In this document: one piece after another, positions 1 to 11,396 of the stretch | How positions within the stretch are numbered: position 1 is the stretch's first letter | Layout of the letters: each line of letters opens with the position of its first letter | Assembly (NCBI RefSeq): GCF_949987535.1 | Contig: NC_080068.1 | Coordinates: 83,849,254-83,913,253, forward strand | Length of the DNA stretch: 64,000 nt | Direction of reading: 5' to 3' | From: Balaenoptera acutorostrata | Taxonomy: Eukaryota > Chordata > Mammalia > Artiodactyla > Balaenopteridae | Made by a program: the position numbers and the translations under genes | Notes under the pieces: model-generated | Told to the model about the DNA's origin: nothing | Databases searched by the model: none | The model's input: the letters and a program-made list of their open reading frames with translations, nothing else

Positions 1-1800
1 GGAGATGAAAGGGCAAGGATGATACTCAGATTTCTGGCTTGAGTAACTGGGTGTATTGTCTTGAATTTAATGATGCAAGAAAACTGACATAAGGAGGAGA
101 GTAATTTCTCCATAAAGTTTTCTATCTTTATTGGATTCAAATATCTCATGAAACATATTCATTTAAACTTACTGCTAAAGCCTGCATAGATGAGTGGCCA
201 TCTTCCACACATGAGTAGATCTTTGCATCATGTAGCTTAATATTCTCATAGAGAAGTTCTGTCTTTGATTTTTTTTTCACTGCCATGCACTATCTCATAA
301 TTGAGGGCAAAATTCATTTTTCCTGATTCTTAGATTGATTGTCTAAAAGTTTTTCATAGACTATGTAAAAGTTCTAACTAGGAAGTGAATAGGGCAAATC
401 CACTTTTGTGTTCTCTTGGGTCAGCATGAAGTACTAGTTAGTTATCCACAAACAGACTAAATAAATTGACCTGGTAACAGTATCTCCAGTAACCTCTTTA
501 TACTATGATATATCTTTTATATGATTTAAAAATTTCAAATTACACAATTTTTTCTTTTAAAATATTGTATTATGACTTCTAATTATTATTGTATGGAAAT
601 GTAAAAGTTTAATAAATACATAAAATTATTCTAGAGAAAAGAATCTATATATAAGTGTAGCTGAAGTTTGAAACAAAGGAAAAAATGACATGGGCACTAT
701 AAATTCTCAAGAAAACTGGTATAGTTTATATGTTTTGTTCTAAAACAAAGAAACTATATGCAACAAGCTTAGTATTTCATGGCACTAAACTATTATCACC
801 ATAAAAATTGATTGGTGGAAACCATTCCCTATTCCTTTGAAATATTATTAAAATGAAGTCTTTCTACTCTCAGAATTCTTGTAGCAATATTTTAGGAATT
901 ATTAACTTGCTTTCACTACTCAAGAGAATTAGTTTAGCAATGCTGATGACTTCCGGATTTGTATCTCTAGCCAAGATCCCTACTAAATGCTGGATCCACA
1001 CATCCATCTGGGCGTTCAAATGGATATTTCACAAGAACTTTAATAGCTTCTCTAAATTTGCAAAGTTGACAATTCCCTAGTTCTTTTCCTGACGGAAGCA
1101 TCCATCCTACACTCAATACCTTTTGGACAGTGGAGTCATTCTAATTTTTCTTTAGGAACTCATGTCAAAAAACTGGTATTATCCTAGATTTCTCTCTGTC
1201 TCTTCCTTCACTCCCTATAAGAATCTCATTTCCTAAGGATCTTATAATAATGTTACTATCATTCATCTTTTTTCTTTTCAAATGCTATTAGTCTGTTTAA
1301 AATTTATTATTTATCACTTCATCTATTCCAAATCACATCCTTCTTAGTTGGAAATCACTTTTCCTCTTTCCAATTTATCCTTTATAATGCCTCCAAAATT
1401 ATCACTCTCTACAGGGAAAGCTAATGCTGGTAAAACTATCCCCAGTCAATAATCTTCATTATTTTACAATTACTTAAAGAGTAAAATCTCAATTCCCTTG
1501 CAAAATAAAAAGATTCCTTTGTTTTCTAGCCCTTGCCACATTGGCCACAATTTATTACACATTCATGCTGAACTCTTCATGCCAATGCATTTGTTGTTTT
1601 CTCTATCAGAAAGTTCCTACTCCATTAGTTGCTTGGGTGCATGAGTAGCAGTGCTTCTTATTCATTATTTAAGTTTCAATTCAATACCTTTCTGTTTCTC
1701 CTTTCTAAAGATCATTCTAGACCACTCATATACTCTTTCAAATTTTTCATTGCATCATTTATAAATCTTTATTTAAAAATTTTAATATATTTTAAGTGTC
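1..1800. other. Unique AT-rich sequence, no feature recognised
   Basis: I read both strands and found no exon-like structure, no repeat I can name and no RNA gene. The one open frame here (853-1080) is 75 codons long, resembles no family I know and is what AT-rich DNA gives by chance. Confidence 0.5.
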
Positions 1801-1935
1801 AGAACATGTATATATGTATTCGTATATATGTACACATTGTATGTTATATATACACATGTATATATGTATATATATACAGACATAATTTGTTATATTACAT
1901 ATATGTATATATCTATATATACAATTAATATAATT
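1801..1935. repeat. Imperfect TA/TG microsatellite
   Basis: Long runs of ATATGTATATAC-type dinucleotides, interrupted but continuous for about 130 bases. It yields a low-complexity Tyr/Ile-rich open frame that should not be taken as a gene. Confidence 0.85.
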
Positions 1936-1999
1936 ATATACATCAAGTTTATTGAGTTCAAAGAGATTTTTTTGGGGGGGCAGAGAGTTTTTTGCCTTT

Positions 2000-2095
2000 A
2001 CTTATTGTTTGACCTCTTAGAACCCAGGACAATGACTGTCATATAATATGCACGTAGTAAATGTTAAGTGAAAGAGTAAATCAATGAATCATTTT
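2000..2095 (+). mobile_element. Possible L2 LINE 3' tail
   Basis: The segment follows the pattern of the L2 3' end: a 'most common/ordinary site' phrase, then CACGTAGTAAATG and a tail ending in TCAATGAATCATT. L2 is a mammal-wide, long-dead LINE. The match is short and diverged. Confidence 0.35.
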
Positions 2096-3038
2096 AAAAT
2101 AACAGTAGTAAGTAGTTACTAAGCATTCAATTAACTTCTTCCTGCGTTATAGAATGATATGAACCTTAGCTATATAATTTGATTTTTAGTTGCCCTTTAT
2201 GCCTCATTCAGTTTTAATTATGTTTTCTCAGAGAAAAAAAAACAAAAACAAATTTAACAACTAGCCAAAACTCAGCAAATATTGGTATTCTACTGGTTTT
2301 AAGGTGAAACCAGGTTACCTTCAAGAATTGGTGTTAATTAATTAATTAACTCATCCATCAGATTCCACAGGTGCATAATCACTGTATCTGAAATTTTGTA
2401 TGTGTTTCTGAAATATAAGCACAGATACATCTACCTTTTCTTTATGTGGTATCACATCATATATCTTCCTCAGAAAGGAGTGATGGAGGGATGGGAGGTA
2501 AAGAACAGTAATGGATTTGTAAATTATGGCTTAATTTCAAACTTAGGAAGATCAATATTGATAAATTGTTTCATATGTGACTTTGTTTCCTCAAGGTGAA
2601 ATAAGATGGGGATACTTTGCAATTGTTGCAGTGTTTATTCAAAGCTAGTCAGCTGAGAATGAATAAACATCAGAGACTCAATGACGTAAATAGAAAAATA
2701 CAGTGGTTCATTTGCAAGAGGGAAAAAATGTAATTTTTTCAGAATCAGTGAATGCTAATAGGTTGTATAGATTAACAGTGGTGAAACATTCAGTTAATTA
2801 TTTACATAGTGTGTTTATGAGGACACAACTCAGAAGGAATTAAGGGTTATTAACAGCATAAAAACCATAACCTAGGCAAATGGCTGCCAGATGAGGCACT
2901 CAGGACTTTCTGTTCTGAGCCTAGTGGTTTGTGGGGCAATTTAGAATGTTTCTGAACTTTGTTGATCTTATATCTCTGGCCTCTCAGTTCATACATAGAT
3001 GAACAATCTTAATGAATATCAATAATAATCACCTGCCT
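2096..3038. other. Unique sequence, no feature recognised
   Basis: AT-rich DNA with no recognisable exon, repeat or RNA gene. A short TTAA-type run sits at 2336-2350. Confidence 0.45.
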
Positions 3039-3075
3039 TTCTTTCTTTCCTTTTCTTTCTTTTTCTTTTCTTCCC
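3039..3075. repeat. Polypyrimidine (CTTT)n tract
   Basis: Run of CTTT/TTTC units with no purine for over 30 bases. Simple-sequence DNA. Confidence 0.8.
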
Positions 3076-3524
3076 TAAATATCTGTCTATACATAGTCTT
3101 TCTAAATTTGCCCCAAGGGTGTGTATTTTTTCATGGGGTAATTAAAAAATAAACCTAAATTTAAATAGTGACAATTTCCTAAAGAATCTAGAACTGATCT
3201 CAGGTTCTTTAGGGGAATGGATATTTCCAGGAATGACATTTTTGGAGTTTAAAAAAAATTAAATAATTAGTGCTAAGTCACTTAGGAAGATAAATGCAAT
3301 ATATAAAAGAAATTGTCTTTAATGCATGTTGCGCTATTGGACCTGATAATATTATTAGGAAATATATCTTTTTTTTTAACATCTTTATTGGAGTGTGATT
3401 GCTTTGCAATGTTGTGTTAGTTTTTGCTGTATAACAAAGTGAATCAGCTATACGTATACATATATCCCCATATCCCATCCCTCTTGCATCTCCTTCCCAC
3501 CCTCCCTTCTTCATTTTGGATGAT

Positions 3525-3990
3525 CTGTCCATTGGTGAAAGTGGGGTGTTAATGTCCCCTACTGTGATTGTGTTACATTCGATTTCCCTTTTTATGGCTG
3601 TTAGCATTTGCCTTATGTATTGAGGTGCTCCTATGTTGGGTGCATAAATATTTACAATTGTTATATCTTCTTCTTGGATTGATCCCTTGATCATTATGTA
3701 GTGTCCTTCTTTGTCTCTTGTAATAGTCTTTATTTTAAAGTCTATTTTGTCTGATATGAGAATTGCTACTCCAGCTTTCTTTTGATTTCCATTTGCATGG
3801 AATATCTTTTTCCATCCCCTCACTTTCAGTCTGCATGTGTCTCTAGGTCTGTAGTGGGTCTCTTGTAGACACCATATATATGGGTGCTGTTTTTGTATCC
3901 ATTCAGCCAGTCTATGTCTTTTGGTGGGAGCATTTAATCCCTTCACATTTAAGGTAATTACTGATATATGTTTGTTCCTATTACTATTTT
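3525..3990 (-). pseudogene. L1 ORF2 endonuclease fragment, truncated
   Basis: Translation on the minus strand gives the N-terminal AP-endonuclease-like domain of L1 ORF2p: LNVKGLNAPTKRHRLAEWIQ, then CLQETH, then VNIYAPN and VGDINTPLSPMDRSS. These are the conserved blocks of the metal-dependent nuclease that nicks target DNA. The reading then leaves the domain: after DRSS it enters KMKKGGWEGDARGMGYGD, which is translated 3'UTR. The domain keeps roughly its first 150-odd residues; the rest of the nuclease, reverse transcriptase and Cys-rich end (over 1000 residues in intact ORF2p) are absent. The GD(F/I)N block has I where F is usual. Confidence 0.85.
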
Positions 3991-4049
3991 CTTAACTGTT
4001 TTGGGTTTGTTTTTGTAGGTCATTTCCTTCTCTTGTGTTTCCTGCCTAG

Positions 4050-4850
4050 AGAAGTTCCTTTAGCATTTGTTGAAAAGCTGGTTAGGTGGTGCTAAATTCT
4101 CTTAGCTTTTGCTTGTCTGTAAAGGTTTTAATTTCTCTGTCAAATCTGAATGAGATCCTGGCTGGGTAGAGTAATCTTGGTTGTAGCTTCTTCCCTTACA
4201 TCACTTTAAATATGTCCTGCCACTCCCTTCTGGCTTGCAGAGTTTCTGCTGAAAGATCAGCTCTTAACCTTATGGGGATTCCCTTGTATGTTATTTGTTG
4301 CTTTTCCCTTGCTGCTTTTAATATTTTTTCTTTGTATTTAATTTTTGATAGTTTGATTAATATGTGTCTTGGCATGTTTCTCCTTGGATTTATCCTGTAT
4401 GGGACTCTCTGTGCTTCCTGGACTTGATTGACTATTTCCTTTCCCATATTAGGGAAGTTTTCAACTATAATCTCTTCAAATATTTTCTCACTCCCATTGT
4501 TTTTCCTCCCTCTTTTTCTCTTCCTCTTCTGGGACCCCTATAATTCGAATGTTGGTGCATTTAATGTTGTTCCAGAGGTCTCTGAGACAGTTCTCGATTT
4601 TTTTCATTCTTTTTTCTTTATTCTGCTCTGCAGTAGTTATTTCCACTTTTTTATATTCCAGGTCACTTATCCGTTCTTCTGCCTCAGTTATTCTGCTATT
4701 GATTTCATCTAGAGAATTTTTAATTTCGTTTATTGTGTTGTTCATCATTGTTTGTTTGTTCTTTAGTTCTTCTAGGGCCTTGTTAAACGTTTCTTGTATT
4801 TTCTCCATTCTATTTCCAAGATTTTGGATCATCTTTACTATCATTACTCT
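4050..4850 (-). pseudogene. L1 ORF1 (RNA-binding chaperone), frameshifted
   Basis: Two minus-strand frames cover ORF1p. The upstream one (4844-4488) is a coiled coil: NEIKNSLDEINSRITEAEER, rich in heptad Leu/Ile, then IENCLRDLWNNIK, the start of the RRM-like domain. The downstream one (4447-4196) continues the RRM and C-terminal domain: ILKAAREKQQITYKG and LSAETLQARREWQDIFKVM. ORF1p normally trimerises through the coiled coil and coats L1 RNA. The break between the frames is near 4488-4447, in the Glu-rich linker after GVPEEE. The N-terminus upstream of 4844 is not open in frame. Confidence 0.8.
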
Positions 4851-6261
4851 GAATTCTTTTTCAGGTAGACTGCCTATTTCTCTTCATTGGTTTGGTCTGG
4901 TCGGTTTTTACCTTGCTCCTTCATCTGCTGCATATTTCTCTGTCTTCTCATTTTGCTTAACTTACTGTGTTTGGGGTCTCCTTTTCACAGGCTGCAGGTT
5001 CATAGTTCCTGTTGTTTTTGGTGTCTGCCCCCAGTGGGTAAGGTTGGTTCAGTGGGCTCTGTAGGTTTCCTGGTGGAGGGGACTGGTGCCTATGTTCTGG
5101 TGGGTGGGGCTGGAACTTGTCTTTCTGGTGGGCAGGACTGCATCCGGTGGTGTGTTTTGGGGTGTCTGTGGACTTATTATGATTTTAGGCAGCCTCTCTG
5201 CTAATGGGTGGGGTTGTGTTCCTGTCTTGCTAATTACTTGGCATGGGGTGTCCAGCACTTAAACTTGCTGGTTGTTGAGTGGAGCTGGGTCTTAGCGTTG
5301 AATCAGAGATCTCTGGGAGAGCTCTCACCGGTTGATATTATGTGGGGCTGGGAGGTCTCTGGTGGTCCATGTCCTGAACTTGGCTCTCCCGCCTCAGAGG
5401 CTCAGGCCTGACACCCGGCCAGAGCACCAAGACCCTGTCAGCCACACAGCTCAGAAGAAAAGGGAGAAAAAAAGAAAGAAAGAAAAATAAATAAATAAAA
5501 ATGGTTGTTAAAATAAGAAATAAAAAAAATATTAGCAAAATTTTAAAAAGTAATAAAAGAAGAAAGTAACCAAACCAATAAACAAATCCACCAATGATAA
5601 CAAGCACTAAATACTAAACTAAGATAAATATAGAAATCAGAAACTAGTCAGTGGCATACAGCAAACCCCAAGTCTACAGTTGCTCCCAAAGTTCACTGCC
5701 TCAATTTTGGGATGATTTTTTGTCTATTCAGGTATTCCACAGATGCAGGGTACCTCGAGTTGATTGTGGGGATTTAATCCACAGCTCCTGAAGCTGCACG
5801 GAGAAATTTCCCTTTCTTTTCTTTGTTCGCAGAGCTCTTGGGGTTCAGCTTTGGATTTGGCCCTGCTTCTGCATGTAGGTTGCCCTCTGGCATCTGTTAT
5901 TTCCCTCTTGGTGCTGCACTCTGTGTGGACCACAGCCTCGTCCTCATCACAGAGGGATGATTTCACGTAGGTAGATGCAGAAGGAACGTGTCACACACTG
6001 GTGGAGAGGCAGGGGACTGGCCAGTCCGATGGGCTCCAACAACAGGTGAAACTATGCCAGTGAAACACACTGCAAGTTCTCAGGTGGCTGGAGGGAATCA
6101 CGTGAGAGTGAACCAAATTTCTGGGAGTTTCTGCCCACTCTCCTCATGTCTGCTTGTGAGTTCAGTTTTTGGGACATACATCTTTGACTAGTAACATATC
6201 TTCATCTGTCTTTTCAGTTTATAGAGTAACTAAAATCATATATTATTATAAGAACTCTGAA

Positions 6262-6400
6262 AGACATGCTGGAAAGTTATTTTTACTGCTATCTTACAGA
6301 TAAATATATCTAGGGTCAAGGAATTGAAAAATTGTACCTAAATCAGGCAGTCAAGAAGTGGCCAGAGAGCACTTGGTAGGAGGTCTTCTGAATCCAGATT
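6262..6400 (-). mobile_element. MIR SINE fragment
   Basis: Shows the MIR core order on the minus strand: TACTGCTATCTTACAGAT, then a diverged 'aggttaag' block, then AAGAAGTGGCCAGAG corresponding to the 'agtggcagag' block. MIR is a mammal-wide tRNA-derived SINE. Confidence 0.5.
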
Positions 6401-6668
6401 CAAGCTCTGCCTCCATAGTGTGAAACTTATCTGTGGGCAGGTGACCATTTCTCCAGGTACTTGTGAAGATGGCATACAGTTTGAGAATGGCTGCAGGAAA
6501 GAGAATAGCTACAGAAGAAGTATTCCTGGAGTTCTGCATCTTGGCTTGTCTTTGGAAGGAAGAGTAGAAAGAGCACTAGGTTTCTTTTTTCCCTCCAGTA
6601 GAAATCAGTAGGAAAATATAAAAACAGTTGTGTATTAAGGTAATAATGTGTTTTAATACTTTCCCATT

Positions 6669-6880
6669 AAGAAATATATAAAGGAGCTGTTACAGTGGAG
6701 GATTACTGGACTGAATGTCAATATTATGACATAGTATGAGTGTGTTTCATGTTTGGTAATTGCAATCATTGTTGCTTTTGTTGTGGTCATCCATGTAAAA
6801 TGCTTGGTGTCAGTCTATTTATCTCTTGTAAAAATAAAATACAGTGTGTGTGTGTGAAAAAAAAAAAAGAAATATATAAA
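6669..6880 (+). pseudogene. Short 5'-truncated retrocopy of an unidentified mRNA 3' end
   Basis: Body 6683-6866 is flanked by perfect 14-base direct repeats AAGAAATATATAAA (6669-6682 and 6867-6880). It ends in (GT)n and an uninterrupted A run, with AATAAA at 6833-6838 shortly upstream. These are the marks of L1-mediated insertion of a polyadenylated RNA. The body has no open frame worth naming and does not resemble a SINE, L1, L2 or LTR that I know. The best reading is the last ~160 bases of a 3'UTR. I cannot name the source gene. Confidence 0.75.
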
Positions 6881-7084
6881 ACAAAACAAAGTCTTTACCT
6901 AATAAAATAGAAGTAGTAAAGGGAGAAGAAATACTCTTAGAATTCTTTCATGTTACTTTAGTTTATCCCTCCCCCATTTAGTATATACTGTCTACATCAT
7001 TCTGTTGTATTACTTACTATATTTATTATTTATCTTTCTGTATTTTTGGTTTTAGCCATTTTTTTAATTATTCATTTTAGATAG

Positions 7085-8300
7085 GAATAAGATTTAATAA
7101 GATATTTGATCATCCTTGCTTTCCATGGCTATAGAAGAATCTCAATTTGTTTTATTTGTGTCAAGGCCAATTTTTTCCTAAAAACTACTTTGAGGATAAT
7201 TATGCATGATAATATTTTGTACTTTTATAAACAAATGAAACACTTGCTGGATGCAACATTCTATACTCAAAGTTATTTCCTTCAGTGATTTATAAATATT
7301 AACACATCATCTTATTATATCTAGATATGCTGTTAAGAAGTTTAAGATAAATATGATTTTGTTCCTTTAAAAAGGATCTTCTATTTATTTTTCTTTGACA
7401 TTATAAATTTTATCACGTTTTGTACATTATGAGTCACTTTAATTTGAAAATTTTCATCTTTCTTTCATTCCCGGAAGGTTCTGTTTATTAATATTTCAAA
7501 TATTTTATCTCACTTTTAAAAATAATTTTCTTTTATTGCATCATCTGGGCATAAGTACATGTCTCCTCAATATGTATTTTCTGTATTTTCTATCACTTTA
7601 TCCTTTTCTGCTATTATTCTCAGAAAGTTCCATGATCTAATCTTTAAAATCATTCATTTATTTTTCCAGTTGTACCCATTCTACAATGTTTCATATATCT
7701 CTATCTCCATCTATTTATCTGTATCTATCTATCATTTTTTCTATATATGGTAGTTTATGATAAACTGTGAGGATGACATATAGAATATTAGTGATACTGA
7801 ATTCCACATAAGATTGTCTTATGTTTTCTTTCTCTTAAGATGGGTTTATTGAAATGTCCATTTAAACCACTACAAAATACCAAGTTTTAATACTATGTAA
7901 TCTAAGCAGAACATCTCTATTTGGTTTCCTTTTACATTTCTCACCTTTATTTTATTTTGCTAATTTTTTTTTTTTTTTTTTGCTTAAGTGTACTGATTTT
8001 ACTTATTTTAATTTTGAGTCTATTGGTTTCAATACTTGTGCTTCAGATGGAATACATATTACATTTGTTATCTTTCTTCAGAGGATTTTTTTCTGGTGTC
8101 TAGTTATTTTGGTGTGAGCTCATATTGCCCTTGGAGAAATCAGCTACTGTATACATGGGACATATTCTGAAGCGCATGCTCCAGTCTCTGTCTGTCCTGG
8201 TGAATTTAAAGATGTGGAAAGCAGAGAGGCATAGGCATCACACGCACAATACTGAAGTTTTGTTGCCACTCTACTGAGAAACTCCTCAGGTTTGGTTTTT
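7085..8300 (-). mobile_element. Ancient L1/HAL1-like fragment
   Basis: The stretch 7440-7700 resembles, on the minus strand, the ORF1 coiled-coil region of L1/HAL1, in the same order as the much younger L1 at 4440-4730: TTTCAAATATTTTATCTC, then TTTTCTGCTATTATTCTCAG, then CATTCATTTATTTTTCC. The 8040-8300 part fits the GC-richer 5' end of such elements. It is highly diverged, with no open frame left, and the outer edges are approximate. Confidence 0.45.
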
Positions 8301-9149
8301 ACCTTTAAACCTTAGAAGCAGCAGTTTCATTTAAAATCTAAAATTCCTCGGAGATTAGAGTGAGAAGGGTACAGATGAAAATTCGTAAGGCAGCTAGGTA
8401 AGAGCGCATATTTTCATCAAGTCTTCCCTCCATAGCGATGCCTGATACTATATTTAGTTAGCTTGCAAGCTGGGCTGTTGCTGTCTATTTCAGCATTGAA
8501 GGTGCATGCAATGATTATCTGAAGGCAATGTGAGGCATTATCAAAACTCAACAAGCCTCGTTTCAACATATCCAATCCCCCACCCACTGGTTGACCTCTG
8601 TACCACATCTTCCAGATTAACAGCAAGATAATCCAGACACCTTCATAGATTGGAACAGTCACCTTTTCACTTGAGGATACAGCATAAGAGCTATGGAGAG
8701 TCATTTCACGAAGGCCTAATGAATATTAATGATGAGAGTGGCTGTGTAAGGTTACAGGTGTTTTCTGTATTAGAGATTCCAAGTAAAAGAATTCAATAAT
8801 ATGTTCTTTAATATTTTTATTTATAGCTGTGTTTGCGATATGTGAGGACCTCAAGTAGACCTAGTCCTCTTGTATGAATCTAAAGACAATACTGATTTTT
8901 TTCCCCAAATATAAATTTCAACCTGACGCATTTGTAGCAATGGTAATTAACCAACACATTTTTTTGAATGACTGTTATTATTATCCTAATGTTAGTTTAG
9001 GTATAATGTCTAACAGATAGACTCTATTATGCCTAATTCAGATTTTAAATTTTGCATTATTAATATTCATACAATTTTATATTGAGACAGTTCTCCATGG
9101 GTCTCTCACATGTTTGCATAACTTACAAACAAAAGCACTGTCTGCCTTT
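8301..9149. other. Unique sequence, no feature recognised
   Basis: No recognisable exon or repeat. A 95-codon minus-strand frame (8704-8417) has no family resemblance and no supporting context. Confidence 0.4.
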
Positions 9150-9460
9150 TGTTCTGAATAGGTGGTGTCTGATCACCCTGGTCTGCCTTTAGCAAGAATC
9201 CTGTTAGATCAGTTTAGCCAGAATCCTCCCTTATCTCTGATGTTTCTTCTCTGTAATTTTCCATCCAATGACTGCCCCTCTCTGACTCCCCACTTCTTAA
9301 CTACAAATTTCCACTTTTCTTTGTTGTATTTGGAGTTGAGCCCAAGCTTGCTCCATTGCAGAACCCTATTGCATCAGTCCCTATACTTACCATGATGGTC
9401 TTGAATAAAGTCTGCCTTACCGTTCTTTAATAAATGTCATTGAATGAATAATTTTTTTCT
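9150..9460 (+). mobile_element. LTR-like repeat
   Basis: Ends with TTGAATAAAGTCTGCCTTAC and CATTGAATGAATAA, the arrangement of a polyadenylation signal plus U5 seen in old mammalian LTRs. A related phrase occurs at 28970-28995. Family not assigned; ends not fixed. Confidence 0.35.
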
Positions 9461-10129
9461 TTACCAGAACCAGCACAACAAAAATCTGGTACTTTTATTG
9501 CTGCTTTTATTGTGAGTAACAAAGTCCTTTGACCCAGATGTCTCCCATGAAACTAGGACAGGCTAACTTGGTGGCAGGGAAGTGGAGTAAGATCTCAAAC
9601 CATTCATAGTTCTTGACAGTTTTTGGTGATGAGGATGGGATACTGGCAGAGGCATGGCTTTCTGGAAGAGGAAAGAGAAGGGCCTCACATGCTAATTAAC
9701 GGGATTTGAGGGAATCATAAGAATCATTATGGAAAAAGCTGACAAAATTGTATGCTCAACTGGGCATAAATGGTCGCCCATTTGGCACTTGACTACATGC
9801 CAAAGAAGTGGAATTGAGGGAGTAGTTTCAGGCTGAGTAACAGGATTGGTAAAAACAGCTGACCAGATGTTTCCCTGGATGTTACCAATTCTTAAACAGG
9901 TATGGAGATTCCAATGCCAACCTTTTGGTAAGACTCACTCGAGATCCTAGAATATTTAATATGGGAAAAAAAGTATAGAATGTGTGAAAATAGAAAAAAT
10001 TGACAAAAACTATCTGTATTTGAAGGGTATATCATCATATATGTATAAGGTATATAGTATATCCTAAAGAAAATATAGGAAGAGCTCACAGATTTAATAG
10101 GTAACATGAATAAATTTAAAATAGGGTTT
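9461..10129. other. Unique sequence, no feature recognised
   Basis: No exon, RNA or named repeat seen. Confidence 0.4.
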
Positions 10130-10134
10130 CAATA

Positions 10135-10517
10135 TGCTTCAGTCACAGTTCTGTAAGAGAAATAGAACCAGAAGAGAGAGACTAAGACAGAGACAGAGAG
10201 AGAATTGACTTATTGATTGGGGGGCTGGCTAAGCAAGTCCAAAATTCACAGGACATCCTGTCAGGAAGGGCACACGGGAAATTCTTGGGCAGGAGCTTAT
10301 GTCGCAGCTCACAAAGAAACAGTTGGTTGTTTTTAAGGCCTTTCAACTGATTGGATCATGTTCACCCAGATTATCCCGGATAATTTCCTTTATAAAGTCA
10401 ACTGGTTATAGATGTTAATCACAGCTACAAAATACCTTCACTGTAACACCTATGTTAGTGTTTGATTGAATAACTGGTTAGTAAAGACTCACCAAGTTGA
10501 CAAATAAAACTATCACA
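10135..10517 (-). mobile_element. MLT2-type solo LTR (ERVL group)
   Basis: The plus strand shows the reversed MLT2 pattern: GAGAAATAGAACCAGAAG, GGATCATGTTCACCCA, and the end AAGTTGACAAATAAAACTAT. It starts TG and ends CA. It is flanked by a perfect 5-base target duplication CAATA (10130-10134 and 10518-10522), the length typical of ERVL. No internal region adjoins it, so it is a solo LTR. Confidence 0.85.
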
Positions 10518-11176
10518 CAATAATATACAAAACTAAGTATATATTTAATGAAATATATGTAAGACCTCTATGTTAAAAGCTGCAAAACTTTGTTGAGAGA
10601 TACTAAAGGAGACAAATAATTAGAGATATATATTTTGTTCGTGTTTGAAAGACTTAACATTATTAAGATGTCAGTTCTTCTAAAATTGATCTATCACATC
10701 AGTGTAATTCTAATCAAAATATATGCATATGGATTGAAATTGATAGGAGGATCACAAAATTTATATGAAAATGAAAAGTAACTAGATTATGCAAAACAGT
10801 TTTGAAAAAGAAGAAAGTTGGAAAACCCACTTGACTCACACTATGTGACTTGAAGAGTTATTTGCTACCTTAATCAAAACAGTGTGGTATTGACATAAAA
10901 ATAAACATATGAAACAAAGTAGAGTCCAGAAATAGATCTACACATATGTGCTCCATTGATCATCAACAATGATACAAAGGTGCTGGAACAACTATGTATC
11001 CATATGGAAAAACAAAAATGAACCTCTACCCTTACCTGACACCCCCCCACCGTAAACAAAGTTCAATTTAAATGGATCTTAGACCAAAGTATGTGTGCTA
11101 AAGCTAAGGAGGTTCTTTTAAAAACATATGAAGTTTGTGACCTTGAAGTAGATAAATATTTCCTAACTAGAAAACA

Positions 11177-11200
11177 GACCTATCTATCTATCTATCTATA
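11177..11200. repeat. (TATC)n microsatellite
   Basis: Five to six uninterrupted TATC units inside the old L1. Confidence 0.85.
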
Positions 11201-11362
11201 CTTAACATAAAATCCATCAATTCTACTCTTAGTTGTTTACCCAAGAAAACACAAAAATATGTTCATACAGACTTGTACAAAATGCAATCTAGATATATAT
11301 AGATGGATAGATGGAGGACAGATAGGTATGTATGCTTCCCAGTTATAAAAAAATATTATATG

Positions 11363-11396
11363 TATATATATTTTTATATATATAAAAATATATATA
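11363..11396. repeat. 34-base perfect AT palindrome
   Basis: Reads the same on both strands, centred between 11379 and 11380: TTTTTATATATATAAAAA at the core with TATATATA arms. It lies in a larger TA-rich patch (11350-11407). Confidence 0.85.

Larger units (their letters stand above)
3370..6190 (-). mobile_element. L1 retrotransposon with 5'UTR, ORF1 and ORF2 start, internally deleted
   Basis: The element lies on the minus strand. Its poly(A) appears as a T run at 3370-3378, and the 3' end (3379-~3520) is the cetartiodactyl L1 3'UTR. Going up in coordinate come the start of ORF2 (~3525-3990), ORF1 (~4050-4850) and a long 5'UTR with a GC-rich part and an A-rich stretch at 5456-5550. The 5'UTR is secure to about 5970; the outer edge at ~6190 is inferred. 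ORF2 jumps from the endonuclease straight into the 3'UTR, so reverse transcriptase is missing and the copy cannot move itself. A weak target-duplication pair is AATATATCTT (3361-3370) and AACATATCTT (6193-6202), one mismatch. Confidence 0.85.

Noticed and set aside
1629..1928. 99-codon open frame ending in Ile/Tyr repeats
   Set aside because: Runs into the TA/TG microsatellite; low-complexity artefact.
4549..5064. 171-codon plus-strand open frame, hydrophobic
   Set aside because: Antisense of L1 ORF1 and 5'UTR; the Phe/Ser-rich composition reflects reversed coiled-coil codons.
3369..6190. L1 internal deletion as a splicing product
   Set aside because: The junction after the DRSS codons shows no GT...AG-like donor that I can see; ordinary deletion is simpler.
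3360..6311. AAATATATCT at 3360-3369 and 6302-6311 as the L1 target duplication
   Set aside because: The right copy lies inside a MIR-like segment (6262-6400) that seems to run across it, so the L1 cannot end there. The word is also common in AT-rich DNA.
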